DNA from: a virus
Length of the DNA: 28,040 nt
Virus record (IMG/VR): IMGVR_UViG_3300027844_000445
Span: 1 to 28,040 of that record
Direction: 5' to 3' (one strand)
The position numbers and the translations under genes are program-made. Below are positions 23,262-27,878 of this stretch, in pieces (position 1 is the stretch's first letter; each line of letters opens with the position of its first letter). The notes below the pieces were generated by a model, which saw only the letters and a program-made list of their open reading frames with translations, had not been told where the DNA came from and did not search any database.

Positions 23262-23481
23262 CTTGTTTTATTATTCTAATAAACTCGCATTGCGGATGAA
23301 GGAATTTATCCATAAATATCTCCCCCTTTTCATTGGTCTGTTCGATCCATGCCCCCTTAGCCAGTTTAGCAGACACATACGATTTCCACTGCTCCTTCTG
23401 CTTCTGACTTTTGTTCGTATCTTCCATATGCCACCACTCTTCTTCGCAGTTGTATTTTTTACCAATACTTAATGATTTCAT
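23218..23481 (-). CDS. Small charged protein of unknown function (87 aa)
   Basis: I chose the ATG at 23481 because it is preceded by GAGGGGG with a 6-nt spacer. The frame also extends to a GTG at 23496 that lies within that ribosome site. The product reads MKSLSIGKKYNCEEEWWHMED and is rich in Lys, Glu, Gln and Trp, ending in a basic tail. No motif is recognised. It overlaps the zinc protein before it and the HTH protein after it (44 nt), as is common for small genes in this operon. Confidence 0.7.
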   Translation of the reverse strand: MKSLSIGKKYNCEEEWWHMEDTNKSQKQKEQWKSYVSAKLAKGAWIEQTNEKGEIFMDKFLHPQCEFIRIIKQDEKTSKDKRKQQRN

Positions 23482-23602
23482 AACTTGCCCCCTCACAGCA
23501 TGGTTCTACATTTGTACCACAGTTAGCACATTGCTGATGCCCGTGCACCCTTACCTCTACAGTAGCGACACCACAGTAATCACACCTACTTTGCATCTCC
23601 AT
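23459..23602 (-). CDS. Small zinc-ribbon protein (47 aa)
   Basis: The product carries a Cys-rich ribbon: C7xxC10 (CDYCG), then VEVRVHGHQQC25xxC28 and a C35C36 pair (EPCCEG). I recognise the CxxCG...EVRVHGH..C..C..N..PCC pattern from tiny phage proteins of unknown function. The frame stays open upstream to an ATG at 23674, which would add 24 residues overlapping the preceding gene. The ATG at 23602 (or 23596) gives a compact protein that begins where that gene ends, so I prefer it. It likely binds zinc and perhaps nucleic acid. Confidence 0.72.
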   Translation of the reverse strand: MEMQSRCDYCGVATVEVRVHGHQQCANCGTNVEPCCEGASYEIIKYW

Positions 23603-23798
23603 GCTTATATGTGTCGTCTGTGGGATGTTCTTCGAATAACTCCCTGAATAAATTATCTTCTCCTTCAACTCCATGTATCCTTAAATCTATCCTGACTTTC
23701 TTATCCTTAACATGGGGAACCTCATCCCATTCATATATACCCCCCTTCATTAAATTGAATAATTCGCTTGCTGTCAATGGAACATCTATTTTAATCAT
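23586..23798 (-). CDS. Small phage protein of unknown function (70 aa)
   Basis: The start is set at the ATG at 23798. It overlaps the previous stop as ATGA and has GAGG 4 nt upstream; an earlier ATG (23819) would add only seven residues. The product begins MIKIDVPLTASELFNLM, contains YEWDEVPHVKDKKVRIDLRI, and is mildly acidic. No TM or zinc site is seen. It lies between the nuclease-like gene and the zinc-ribbon gene. I do not recognise a family. Confidence 0.75.
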   Translation of the reverse strand: MIKIDVPLTASELFNLMKGGIYEWDEVPHVKDKKVRIDLRIHGVEGEDNLFRELFEEHPTDDTYKHGDAK

Positions 23799-24208
23799 AT
23801 TACCTCTATTAGTTGACATAGTGAAATGGGGATGTTATAAAAGTCCTCACCTTCCGGATACCTCGTGTTACATATGTTCTCTACATACTCCTCCTTCATG
23901 TACTTGCCATCTATGTGCCACGCCTTAGTGCAATCCTTATTTAATACCCAAAACATTACCTTCCTGCCACCATCCATGTACTTCTTCTTCCTATATGGTA
24001 TGTGAACAGTACTCCACATAGTAGGCCACTTATCCTCCCAAGACGTTTTAATCTCCACCTCATGGTAGATATTGACCCAAGATTGTATATCAGGGCCGTA
24101 ATCCTCATATACATTCGTGAATATACCCTTGGAATCTAGGTATCCCCTTACTGCTGTCTTTGCTTTATTGTCGCAAGCTAGGTACGCCTGCTTGTTGAAG
24201 TGGGCCAT
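23795..24208 (-). CDS. PD-(D/E)XK-like nuclease fold protein
   Basis: The 137-residue protein has a helix with conserved-looking KAKTAVRGYL. It then has YGPDI with Asp40, and, 12 residues on, EVEIKTSW with Glu52 and Lys54. The G-PD...(9-20)...ExK spacing matches the catalytic core of the PD-(D/E)XK nuclease superfamily, such as restriction-type and VRR-like enzymes. Later parts (IPYRKKKYMDG, MFWVLN) form further strands and a basic patch. It is coupled to the first leftward gene by TAATG and is expressed directly from the strong leftward promoter. It could process DNA in replication or act on host DNA. The target is unknown. Confidence 0.75.
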   Translation of the reverse strand: MAHFNKQAYLACDNKAKTAVRGYLDSKGIFTNVYEDYGPDIQSWVNIYHEVEIKTSWEDKWPTMWSTVHIPYRKKKYMDGGRKVMFWVLNKDCTKAWHIDGKYMKEEYVENICNTRYPEGEDFYNIPISLCQLIEVI

Positions 24209-24537
24209 TATAATAATCGTCCATGATTTCCTTCTAATAGCTGTTGAAGTGGGATGTTGAAGTTGTCTCCTCCGGGGTTGTATATCTGGGGTGGGAGTGG
24301 AGCCTCCCTTTTCTGGACTGGATGGGACTCCTGAAGCTTCTGCTTCTTAAGTACCCTTTTTAACATAGCCCTGTCCTCCGACATTGCTACCTCATGTGAT
24401 GATGGATGACTGTATTTCTGCTGGTATGTACTGTGCCGAGAAAAAAAGCCCCATACCATTAATGGGATTAGTCCGGAAAATATTAGAAATACCGCTATGG
24501 GATATAACCTGTCCCATATCCTGTCAAATGTGTCCAT
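24208..24537 (-). CDS. Single-pass membrane protein, first leftward gene
   Basis: The 109-residue product has one hydrophobic helix at about 12-33 (YPIAVFLIFSGLIPLMVWGFF) and a long polar, basic and Pro-containing C-terminal part. The ATG at 24537 is preceded by AGGGGG with a 5-nt spacer, a strong ribosome site. It lies about 24 nt downstream of the start site predicted for the near-consensus leftward promoter. As the first gene of the leftward operon it may be made early and abundantly. Possible roles such as superinfection exclusion are speculation. No family is recognised. Confidence 0.8.
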   Translation of the reverse strand: MDTFDRIWDRLYPIAVFLIFSGLIPLMVWGFFSRHSTYQQKYSHPSSHEVAMSEDRAMLKRVLKKQKLQESHPVQKREAPLPPQIYNPGGDNFNIPLQQLLEGNHGRLL

Positions 24538-24567
24538 GATAACCCCCTGTTATTATGTTGAAACCTC

Positions 24568-24596
24568 AGTATACAACCACTATTACAGGATGTCAA
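24568..24596 (-). promoter_or_regulatory. Strong leftward sigma70 promoter
   Basis: Read leftward, TTGACA (24591-24596, perfect -35) is followed after exactly 17 nt by TATACT (24568-24573, five of six -10 bases). It lies directly upstream of the first leftward gene. It is the best promoter match I found in the window. Confidence 0.88.
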
Positions 24597-24625
24597 GTAT
24601 TTTTTTCATGGGGATTTATTCTTGT

Positions 24626-24651
24626 GGGATTCGGGTTTTTGGGGTGGGGGG
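24626..24651 (+). other. G-quadruplex candidate
   Basis: Four G runs of 3, 3, 4 and 6 bases are separated by loops of 4, 5 and 1 nt. A fifth run (GGGG at 24610-24613) lies just before. This satisfies the usual G3+N1-7 quadruplex pattern on the plus strand. The block begins about 30 bp upstream of the -35 of the leftward promoter. Confidence 0.65.
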
Positions 24652-24807
24652 TGTACGAGACTAGGAGTCCCATATATATATATGTACGGGTGCAGGTTCG
24701 CCCGTGGGGGGGGTCTTTTAAACCCGATCAGTTTTATTAGGTCGGATGGAGTGGTCGCATCTGGAAAAGTGCTTCGGGGCAATCGAGCCACTTCCCAGAA
24801 AAAAATC

Positions 24808-24816
24808 TGATAGAAT
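24808..24816 (+). promoter_or_regulatory. Candidate rightward extended -10 promoter
   Basis: TGATAGAAT fits TGnTATAAT with one mismatch in the -10 box (TAGAAT). No -35 match lies at 17-18 nt upstream, which is tolerable for extended -10 promoters. It is about 100 nt upstream of the first rightward gene. Confidence 0.45.
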
Positions 24817-24917
24817 GAAGTTAGGATCTCGGCAGAATACTCTGAGATTTCAGGCACATACCCGCACACACAGTGCGTGTGTATGGTTGCCGAACAACTC
24901 ACACACAGGAGTGAGAT

Positions 24918-25283
24918 ATGTCCAGATATGTAACCGAAGCCCAACTCGACAAAATCATCGAGAAGGCAACGAAGCGAACCATCATGGCTTTCCTCAGCGA
25001 AGCTGACAAGCCACAGTCTAGTGGCAAGCCGAAGGCTGAGCCGAAGGCTGATAAGCTGGGTGCTTGGAAAGCGGAGCTTTTCGATGGTCTTGCAGAGCAC
25101 TACGAAGACTACGAAGGCTCTGAGCTAGCCGAAGCTAGCCGGAAGAAGTTTAACGGCAAGGCTAACCTTCGGTGCATCATGCTCACATGGGGTATACTGC
25201 ACAAGCAACCTTCGGTCAAGGATTTCGTTGGCAACAAGAAGTCCAAAGAGCTTCGCTCTTGGTACAAACGCCAAGTAGCATAA
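24918..25283 (+). CDS. Small basic/helical protein, isolated early cistron, unknown function
   Basis: The 121-residue product starts MSRYVTEAQLDKIIEKATKR. It has a Pro/Lys-rich linker (KPKAEPKADK) and a C-terminal helical domain (about 47-121) with ELFDGLAEHYEDY, LRCIMLTWGILHKQPSVKDF and a basic end (SWYKRQVA). No TM, zinc or HTH motif is firm. AGGAG with a 6-nt spacer precedes the ATG. The coding sequence is visibly richer in G and C than the leftward genes. It is followed within 6 nt by a strong terminator and preceded by its own promoter candidate, so it looks monocistronic. A regulator or host-takeover factor is conceivable, but no homology is recognised. Confidence 0.85.
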   Translation: MSRYVTEAQLDKIIEKATKRTIMAFLSEADKPQSSGKPKAEPKADKLGAWKAELFDGLAEHYEDYEGSELAEASRKKFNGKANLRCIMLTWGILHKQPSVKDFVGNKKSKELRSWYKRQVA

Positions 25284-25288
25284 CCCAG

Positions 25289-25328
25289 AACCCCTTGTGG
25301 ATCTAACGATCTGCAGGGGGTTTTTTTT
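25289..25328 (+). terminator. Strong intrinsic terminator
   Basis: AACCCC and GGATC arms pair with GATC and GGGGTT across a TAAC loop, giving a long stem with an internal mismatch region and a GC-rich base, directly followed by eight T. It ends the first rightward cistron. Confidence 0.93.
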
Positions 25329-25415
25329 ATGCCTACTGGAATCAACCTTCAGCAGGTAGTATGCAATAGTGCAGAAAGCGTTGGTATAACAAGTACTTAT
25401 ACTAGCGATGATTAA
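25329..25415 (+). CDS. Possible 28-residue micro-ORF after the terminator
   Basis: An ATG immediately after the terminator T run opens a 28-codon frame (MPTGINLQQVVCNSAESVGI, then TSTYTSDD) ending TAA at 25413-25415. The only ribosome-site-like sequence is the GGGGG of the terminator stem, 8 nt upstream, which would exist only in read-through RNA. The promoter candidate at 25382 lies inside it. It is probably a chance frame and is listed because the gap has nothing else coding. Confidence 0.2.
   Translation: MPTGINLQQVVCNSAESVGITSTYTSDD
25382..25390 (+). promoter_or_regulatory. Candidate extended -10 promoter for the small-gene train
   Basis: TGGTATAAC fits TGnTATAAT with a single mismatch. 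It lies between the terminator of the previous cistron and the small gene at 25437. No clear -35 is present. A promoter is needed here because of the strong terminator upstream. Confidence 0.5.
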
Positions 25416-25436
25416 CCAAGTAAACGGAGCCTGAAT

Positions 25437-25535
25437 ATGTATAACAAGCTAGTGCTACTGAACGTAGCGTTGTTAGTAGCATTCACAGTATGGTGTGGAG
25501 CAATGGTGCTTCTATTACCACACATAACCAAGTAA
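25437..25535 (+). CDS. Membrane micro-protein (32 aa)
   Basis: A 33-codon frame from the ATG at 25437 encodes MYNKLVLLNVALLVAFTVWC, then GAMVLLLPHITK. Apart from a Lys at position 4 and the C-terminal HITK it is one continuous hydrophobic helix of about 25 residues, a typical single-TM micro-protein. CGGAG with a 7-nt spacer precedes the ATG. It lies after the promoter candidate at 25382 and before another small gene with its own ribosome site. The function is unknown. Phage micro-membrane proteins often inhibit host systems or lysis partners. Confidence 0.68.
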   Translation: MYNKLVLLNVALLVAFTVWCGAMVLLLPHITK

Positions 25536-25556
25536 CCATTAACAACTAGGAGGAAT

Positions 25557-25727
25557 ATGAGGACTAAGAAGAAGATAAGTACAGTAAGCGAAGGTACAAG
25601 TCAGAGGTTAGAGTTAACGAGAGCCTATATCCCAGAGCTAGATTTAAGGAAGTTGGGAGGAAGCCTAGACAGGGCATGGTTCATCAACCAAGTGATCTGG
25701 CATGACAATGGTTCCAGAGCACGTTAA
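25557..25727 (+). CDS. Small basic phage protein (56 aa)
   Basis: A 57-codon frame from the ATG at 25557, preceded by AGGAGGAAT, an excellent ribosome site. The product begins MRTKKKISTVSEGTSQRLEL and contains AYIPELDLRKLGGSLDRAW and VIWHDNGSRAR. It is basic, with no TM or Cys. The next gene follows after 12 nt with its own strong ribosome site. No family is recognised. Confidence 0.75.
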   Translation: MRTKKKISTVSEGTSQRLELTRAYIPELDLRKLGGSLDRAWFINQVIWHDNGSRAR

Positions 25728-25739
25728 CAAGGAGGAAAT

Positions 25740-25991
25740 ATGCTTTACGTAGAAATGGTTCCTAACCCTATGGAACGAGTTTCAGTGGAGAGATGTGAGC
25801 ATTGCAAGAAAGATTTAGCAAGCTTCCCTTGGAGACATTACCTTAGTGGTAGTATCCCCGAAGGGTTGATGGCTTTAAGCAATGATTCGCTATCAGTCGG
25901 AGAGGCTCACGAATCGGTATGTCCTAGTCCTAACAGGATACCGGAGAATGAGTTGGTTTATTTCTCGACTGACGCTGACTTCATCTACTAG
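25740..25991 (+). CDS. Small phage protein with CxxC motif (83 aa)
   Basis: The ATG at 25740 is preceded by AAGGAGG at good spacing. The 83-residue product has VERCEHCKKDLASFPW near residues 16-31, a single CxxC followed by basic residues as in half a zinc ribbon, and one further Cys near residue 61 (ESVCPSPNRIPENELVYF). The protein is otherwise soluble and mildly acidic. It may bind a metal through these three Cys and a His. The family and role are unknown. It closes a block of three small genes before a non-coding stretch of about 445 bases. Confidence 0.8.
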   Translation: MLYVEMVPNPMERVSVERCEHCKKDLASFPWRHYLSGSIPEGLMALSNDSLSVGEAHESVCPSPNRIPENELVYFSTDADFIY

Positions 25992-26002
25992 GGTTAAAGT
26001 GT

Positions 26003-26042
26003 GGGCTGGCAGTTGGTCAGGGGTTTGTACCAGTACCAGCCC
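26003..26042 (+). other. Stem-loop after the CxxC-protein gene
   Basis: GGGCTGG at 26003-26009 pairs exactly with CCAGCCC at 26036-26042. Inside, TGGT can pair with ACCA, giving a two-part stem. There is no following T run, so it is not a standard terminator. A structured RNA element or processing site is possible. Confidence 0.55.
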
Positions 26043-26193
26043 ATGATCCCTCGAGGGTGAGGGTTCATTAAAGGGTTTATAACAGAGCCAGTTAGCTCTA
26101 GTTAAGTAGCTGTTTTATAGGTCTTTTATGTAATACTAGGATACGAATACAATTTCAAGCCTATATATATAGTTTATTTACTATAGAGATATA

Positions 26194-26227
26194 TATAAAG
26201 AAAAAGAAAGTATAAAGAAAAAGAAAG
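26194..26227 (+). repeat. 17-bp perfect tandem duplication
   Basis: TATAAAGAAAAAGAAAG is present twice in direct succession (26194-26210 and 26211-26227). It is purine-rich on the plus strand and sits directly after an alternating AT tract. Confidence 0.95.
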
Positions 26228-26381
26228 TCACATAGCTTTGTAACCTAGCTATAAGTTCCACAGTTACACAACCTCCCCGAATACTGTTTAAAACCACACT
26301 ACATTGAAGCGAAGTACTTACGCTAGGCAATCGATGCTTAGTTAAGTCCTCGTTTCATTCTAGGGTTGTTTTAAGCAACCT

Positions 26382-26435
26382 ATGGCGACAACGTGGTGTT
26401 GTTGTCATCAAGTTAACTCCCAACATGGAGACTAA
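26382..26435 (+). CDS. Possible 17-residue upstream ORF / leader peptide
   Basis: A frame from an ATG at 26382 encodes MATTWCCCHQVNSQHGD and stops at 26433-26435, one base before the ATG of the next gene. It has three consecutive Cys codons and overlaps the hairpin at 26387-26406. There is no ribosome site before the ATG. The layout resembles a leader peptide that could couple translation, but it may be coincidental. Confidence 0.22.
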   Translation: MATTWCCCHQVNSQHGD

Positions 26436-26436
26436 G

Positions 26437-26739
26437 ATGAATACATTAAACAAATACAAGGGCATAGTATCCTTGCTGACTAACGCAGTCAATGAAGCAG
26501 GTCAACTCGATGAGATTTCGCTTAAGAATTCCAATCGTAACAAGCCTGCTTTGAGGCATACTGCTCAACCTGAACCTGACAAGGAAGTGTTAGAGTTCAA
26601 GTTCACTAAGCCTAATGGGTTTGATTCCCATGCTAGTGCTAGAAGGTTCAAGGCTCCCATCGAAAAGAGCCTCCTCTTAGAGACAGAGGAGACTACCTTT
26701 AGAACTTTCGGGAATGAGGTCTTTGACTATCTTAACTAG
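26437..26739 (+). CDS. Phage protein of unknown function (100 aa)
   Basis: I place the start at the ATG at 26437 because GGAG lies 6 nt upstream. The ATG 12 nt earlier overlaps that ribosome site and has none of its own. The 100-residue product begins MNTLNKYKGIVSLLTNAV. It has a polar Asn/Lys/Pro-rich middle and ends in an acidic-helical part (SLLLETEETTFRTFGNEVFDYLN). No TM, Cys or known motif is seen. A structured leader precedes it and three stem-loops follow it, so its expression may be controlled at RNA level. Confidence 0.78.
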   Translation: MNTLNKYKGIVSLLTNAVNEAGQLDEISLKNSNRNKPALRHTAQPEPDKEVLEFKFTKPNGFDSHASARRFKAPIEKSLLLETEETTFRTFGNEVFDYLN

Positions 26740-26926
26740 ACTTGCCATTCCTAAGTTTGCTGGGGCTGGGTTACATCACTCAGCCTCAACATTCATGAGG
26801 AGTTATAACTATCACCGAGTTGCTCCTCAATAGCTTAGTCAGAACATTCTGAGCTATTGATGTGCAATTCTACAGAGGGATTGTATTAGTGTCAAGTTAT
26901 TATTTACAAACAAACAAGGAGGACAT
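26740..26926 (+). other. Intergenic stretch with three stem-loops
   Basis: Three inverted repeats lie in a row: GGGGCTG/CAGCCTC (26762-26787, one G-T wobble), GAGGAG/CTCCTC (26797-26828), and AATAGCT/AGCTATT (26829-26858) with an inner CAGA/TCTG. None has a T run. The strong ribosome site of the next gene (AAGGAGGAC) follows after an unstructured A-rich segment. Confidence 0.65.
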
Positions 26927-27376
26927 ATGACAAGGGAATTTAAACAGACTTGGGAAGAACAAAGGGAATTGAAACACTTAAGACTTAAGGAAATATTCCC
27001 CAATCAACGTGATCGTTGGGTGTTCGATGACATCTACTGTAATCGTGGTAGGAACAGGACATTAGGAGTTCCAAAAGCATTAGATGATCTACAGAAGTGG
27101 ATTGAGTCTAACTATATTCACGAATTCAGCATGGATGCATTGATTGATGCCGTGTTCTACAAGATCTCCAATGGTGAGGTTTCACCTAACAACATGGAGA
27201 AGCTTGATAGATTCTTGAAACCATTCTTCAAGAAGCATAGGAAGTTTCTAAAGGAATTCCCTGAATGGAATGAAAAAGATCCACTTGAGTTAAGCTCTGA
27301 CTCTGGATCTTCTAGGAAGTGGAGAAGGAATTCTGAAGACAACGAGCCTTACTTTGATAAACTGCAAATGAGTTAA
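26927..27376 (+). CDS. Phage protein of unknown function (149 aa)
   Basis: AAGGAGGACAT before the ATG gives a strong ribosome site. The 149-residue product is highly charged and helical: MTREFKQTWEEQRELKHLRLKE, WVFDDIYCNRGRNRTLG, then FLKPFFKKHRKFLKEFPEW and a Ser/Arg-rich end. It is basic overall, with one Cys and no TM. Aromatic and basic clusters suggest nucleic-acid or protein binding, but no known domain is visible. The next gene follows after 13 nt with its own ribosome site, so these small genes form one transcript. Confidence 0.85.
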   Translation: MTREFKQTWEEQRELKHLRLKEIFPNQRDRWVFDDIYCNRGRNRTLGVPKALDDLQKWIESNYIHEFSMDALIDAVFYKISNGEVSPNNMEKLDRFLKPFFKKHRKFLKEFPEWNEKDPLELSSDSGSSRKWRRNSEDNEPYFDKLQMS

Positions 27377-27389
27377 CTAAGGAGGATAC

Positions 27390-27608
27390 ATGTTAAAAGA
27401 TAGATGGTATAGCCAGAAAGAAAAGGAACAAACATTCAGTGAACTAACCAATATAATCAGCATACTCAAGGAAGGTCTTGAGGACATAGCTAGTGACGAC
27501 TCGTCAGAGGGTGAACTAGCAGTTGAAATCTTACAATCAATGGAGGATACATGCAAACAAAGCAACCTAGTAGACATAAAGAATCTCCCGAAGTTATTGA
27601 ATACATAG
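27390..27608 (+). CDS. Small acidic phage protein (72 aa)
   Basis: The ATG at 27390 follows AAGGAGGATAC, a strong ribosome site. The product is acidic and helical, with LTNIISILKEGLEDIASDDSSEG and LAVEILQSMEDTCKQ, suited to protein-protein contact. No motif is recognised. Its last 58 nt overlap the start of another small frame that has its own ribosome site. Confidence 0.78.
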   Translation: MLKDRWYSQKEKEQTFSELTNIISILKEGLEDIASDDSSEGELAVEILQSMEDTCKQSNLVDIKNLPKLLNT

Positions 27609-27712
27609 AGCAAGTGGAGTGGTCGCCCCCCAACTCGGTGACATTCGATGAGGTAGATGAGGAGTTAATGGATCAGCTAGTAGACAAGAGGATTCATGCC
27701 AAAAATAACTAA
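27551..27712 (+). CDS. Small overlapping gene (53 aa)
   Basis: A 54-codon frame from the ATG at 27551, preceded by GGAGG with a 4-nt spacer inside the previous gene. The product reads MQTKQPSRHKESPEVIEYIE, has WSPPNSVTFDEVDEELMDQL, and ends DKRIHAKNN. The acidic helical second half fills the otherwise empty gap between 27608 and 27696, which supports it as real. It overlaps the previous gene by 58 nt and the next by 17 nt. The function is unknown. Confidence 0.62.
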   Translation: MQTKQPSRHKESPEVIEYIEQVEWSPPNSVTFDEVDEELMDQLVDKRIHAKNN

Positions 27713-27878
27713 AGAAGAAATTGATACCATTGTAGAGCAGATAATGGTTGACATTGCTAACAAGGATTACACTGCTATCTATGGGTTGATCGAGAGGTTA
27801 GCCGAACTGGATAGTGTAATAATAACACCCCTACTTAGGGGGTTCTTACCAGAGGAGGAACATGGAATACATATGTGA
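27696..27878 (+). CDS. Small phage protein with D-Y-T-x-I...LPEE pattern (60 aa)
   Basis: AGAGG with a 4-nt spacer precedes the ATG. The product has MPKITKEEIDTIVEQIMVDI, then KDYTAIYGLIERL and GFLPEEE near the end. Small proteins with an (E/K)DYTAI..L.......YLPE(E/D) pattern occur in early regions of several marine phages in my recollection, with no known function. It is acidic and helical. Its end overlaps the next gene by 17 nt. Confidence 0.78.
   Translation: MPKITKEEIDTIVEQIMVDIANKDYTAIYGLIERLAELDSVIITPLLRGFLPEEEHGIHM

Larger units (their letters stand above)
24538..24917. promoter_or_regulatory. Divergent intergenic control region
   Basis: About 380 bases without a supported gene, between the leftward and rightward units. 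It holds the leftward promoter (24568-24596), a G-rich block (24610-24651), a GACTAGGAGTC inverted repeat (24658-24668) and an alternating AT palindrome (24671-24684). It also holds an ACGGG/CCCGT hairpin (about 24686-24705), a run of eight G (about 24706-24713) and a GGGT/ACCC hairpin. The rightward extended -10 promoter (24808-24816) and an ACACAC/GTGTGT inverted repeat shortly before the rightward ATG complete it. Frames crossing it on both strands lack ribosome sites and overlap a better-supported gene. Confidence 0.75.
25992..26436 (+). promoter_or_regulatory. Non-coding AT-rich region with hairpins and a tandem duplication
   Basis: No supported gene lies in these about 445 bases. They hold a 40-nt hairpin just after the previous stop (26003-26042) and a ccctcgaggg palindrome (about 26048-26057). 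An alternating AT tract runs from about 26163, followed by a 17-bp tandem duplication (26194-26227) and an imperfect AGCG/CGCT palindrome around AAGTACTT (26308-26324). Two hairpins (26364-26380 and 26387-26406) lie in the leader of the next gene. An ACTATAGAGA string near 26180 recalls SP6/T7-type promoters. Confidence 0.7.

Noticed and set aside
24746-25006. Rightward 86-residue frame starting before the first early gene
   Set aside because: It has no ribosome site, overlaps the better-supported gene at 24918 out of frame, and spans the predicted -10 element at 24808.
24606-25100. Leftward 164-residue open frame across the divergent region
   Set aside because: It is antisense to the rightward gene at 24918 that has a good ribosome site, runs through the G-rich and AT palindromic region, and its product is low-complexity.
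26003-26060. tRNA-like appearance (paired ends and a following GGTTC-like string)
   Set aside because: The GGGCTGG/CCAGCCC arms enclose only 40 nt, and no anticodon arm or T arm can be folded between them.
26174-26191. ACTATAGAGA string resembling SP6/T7-type RNA polymerase promoters
   Set aside because: Only about eight bases match, I saw no second copy elsewhere in the window, and no phage RNA polymerase gene is present to support it. An AT-rich region can give this by chance.
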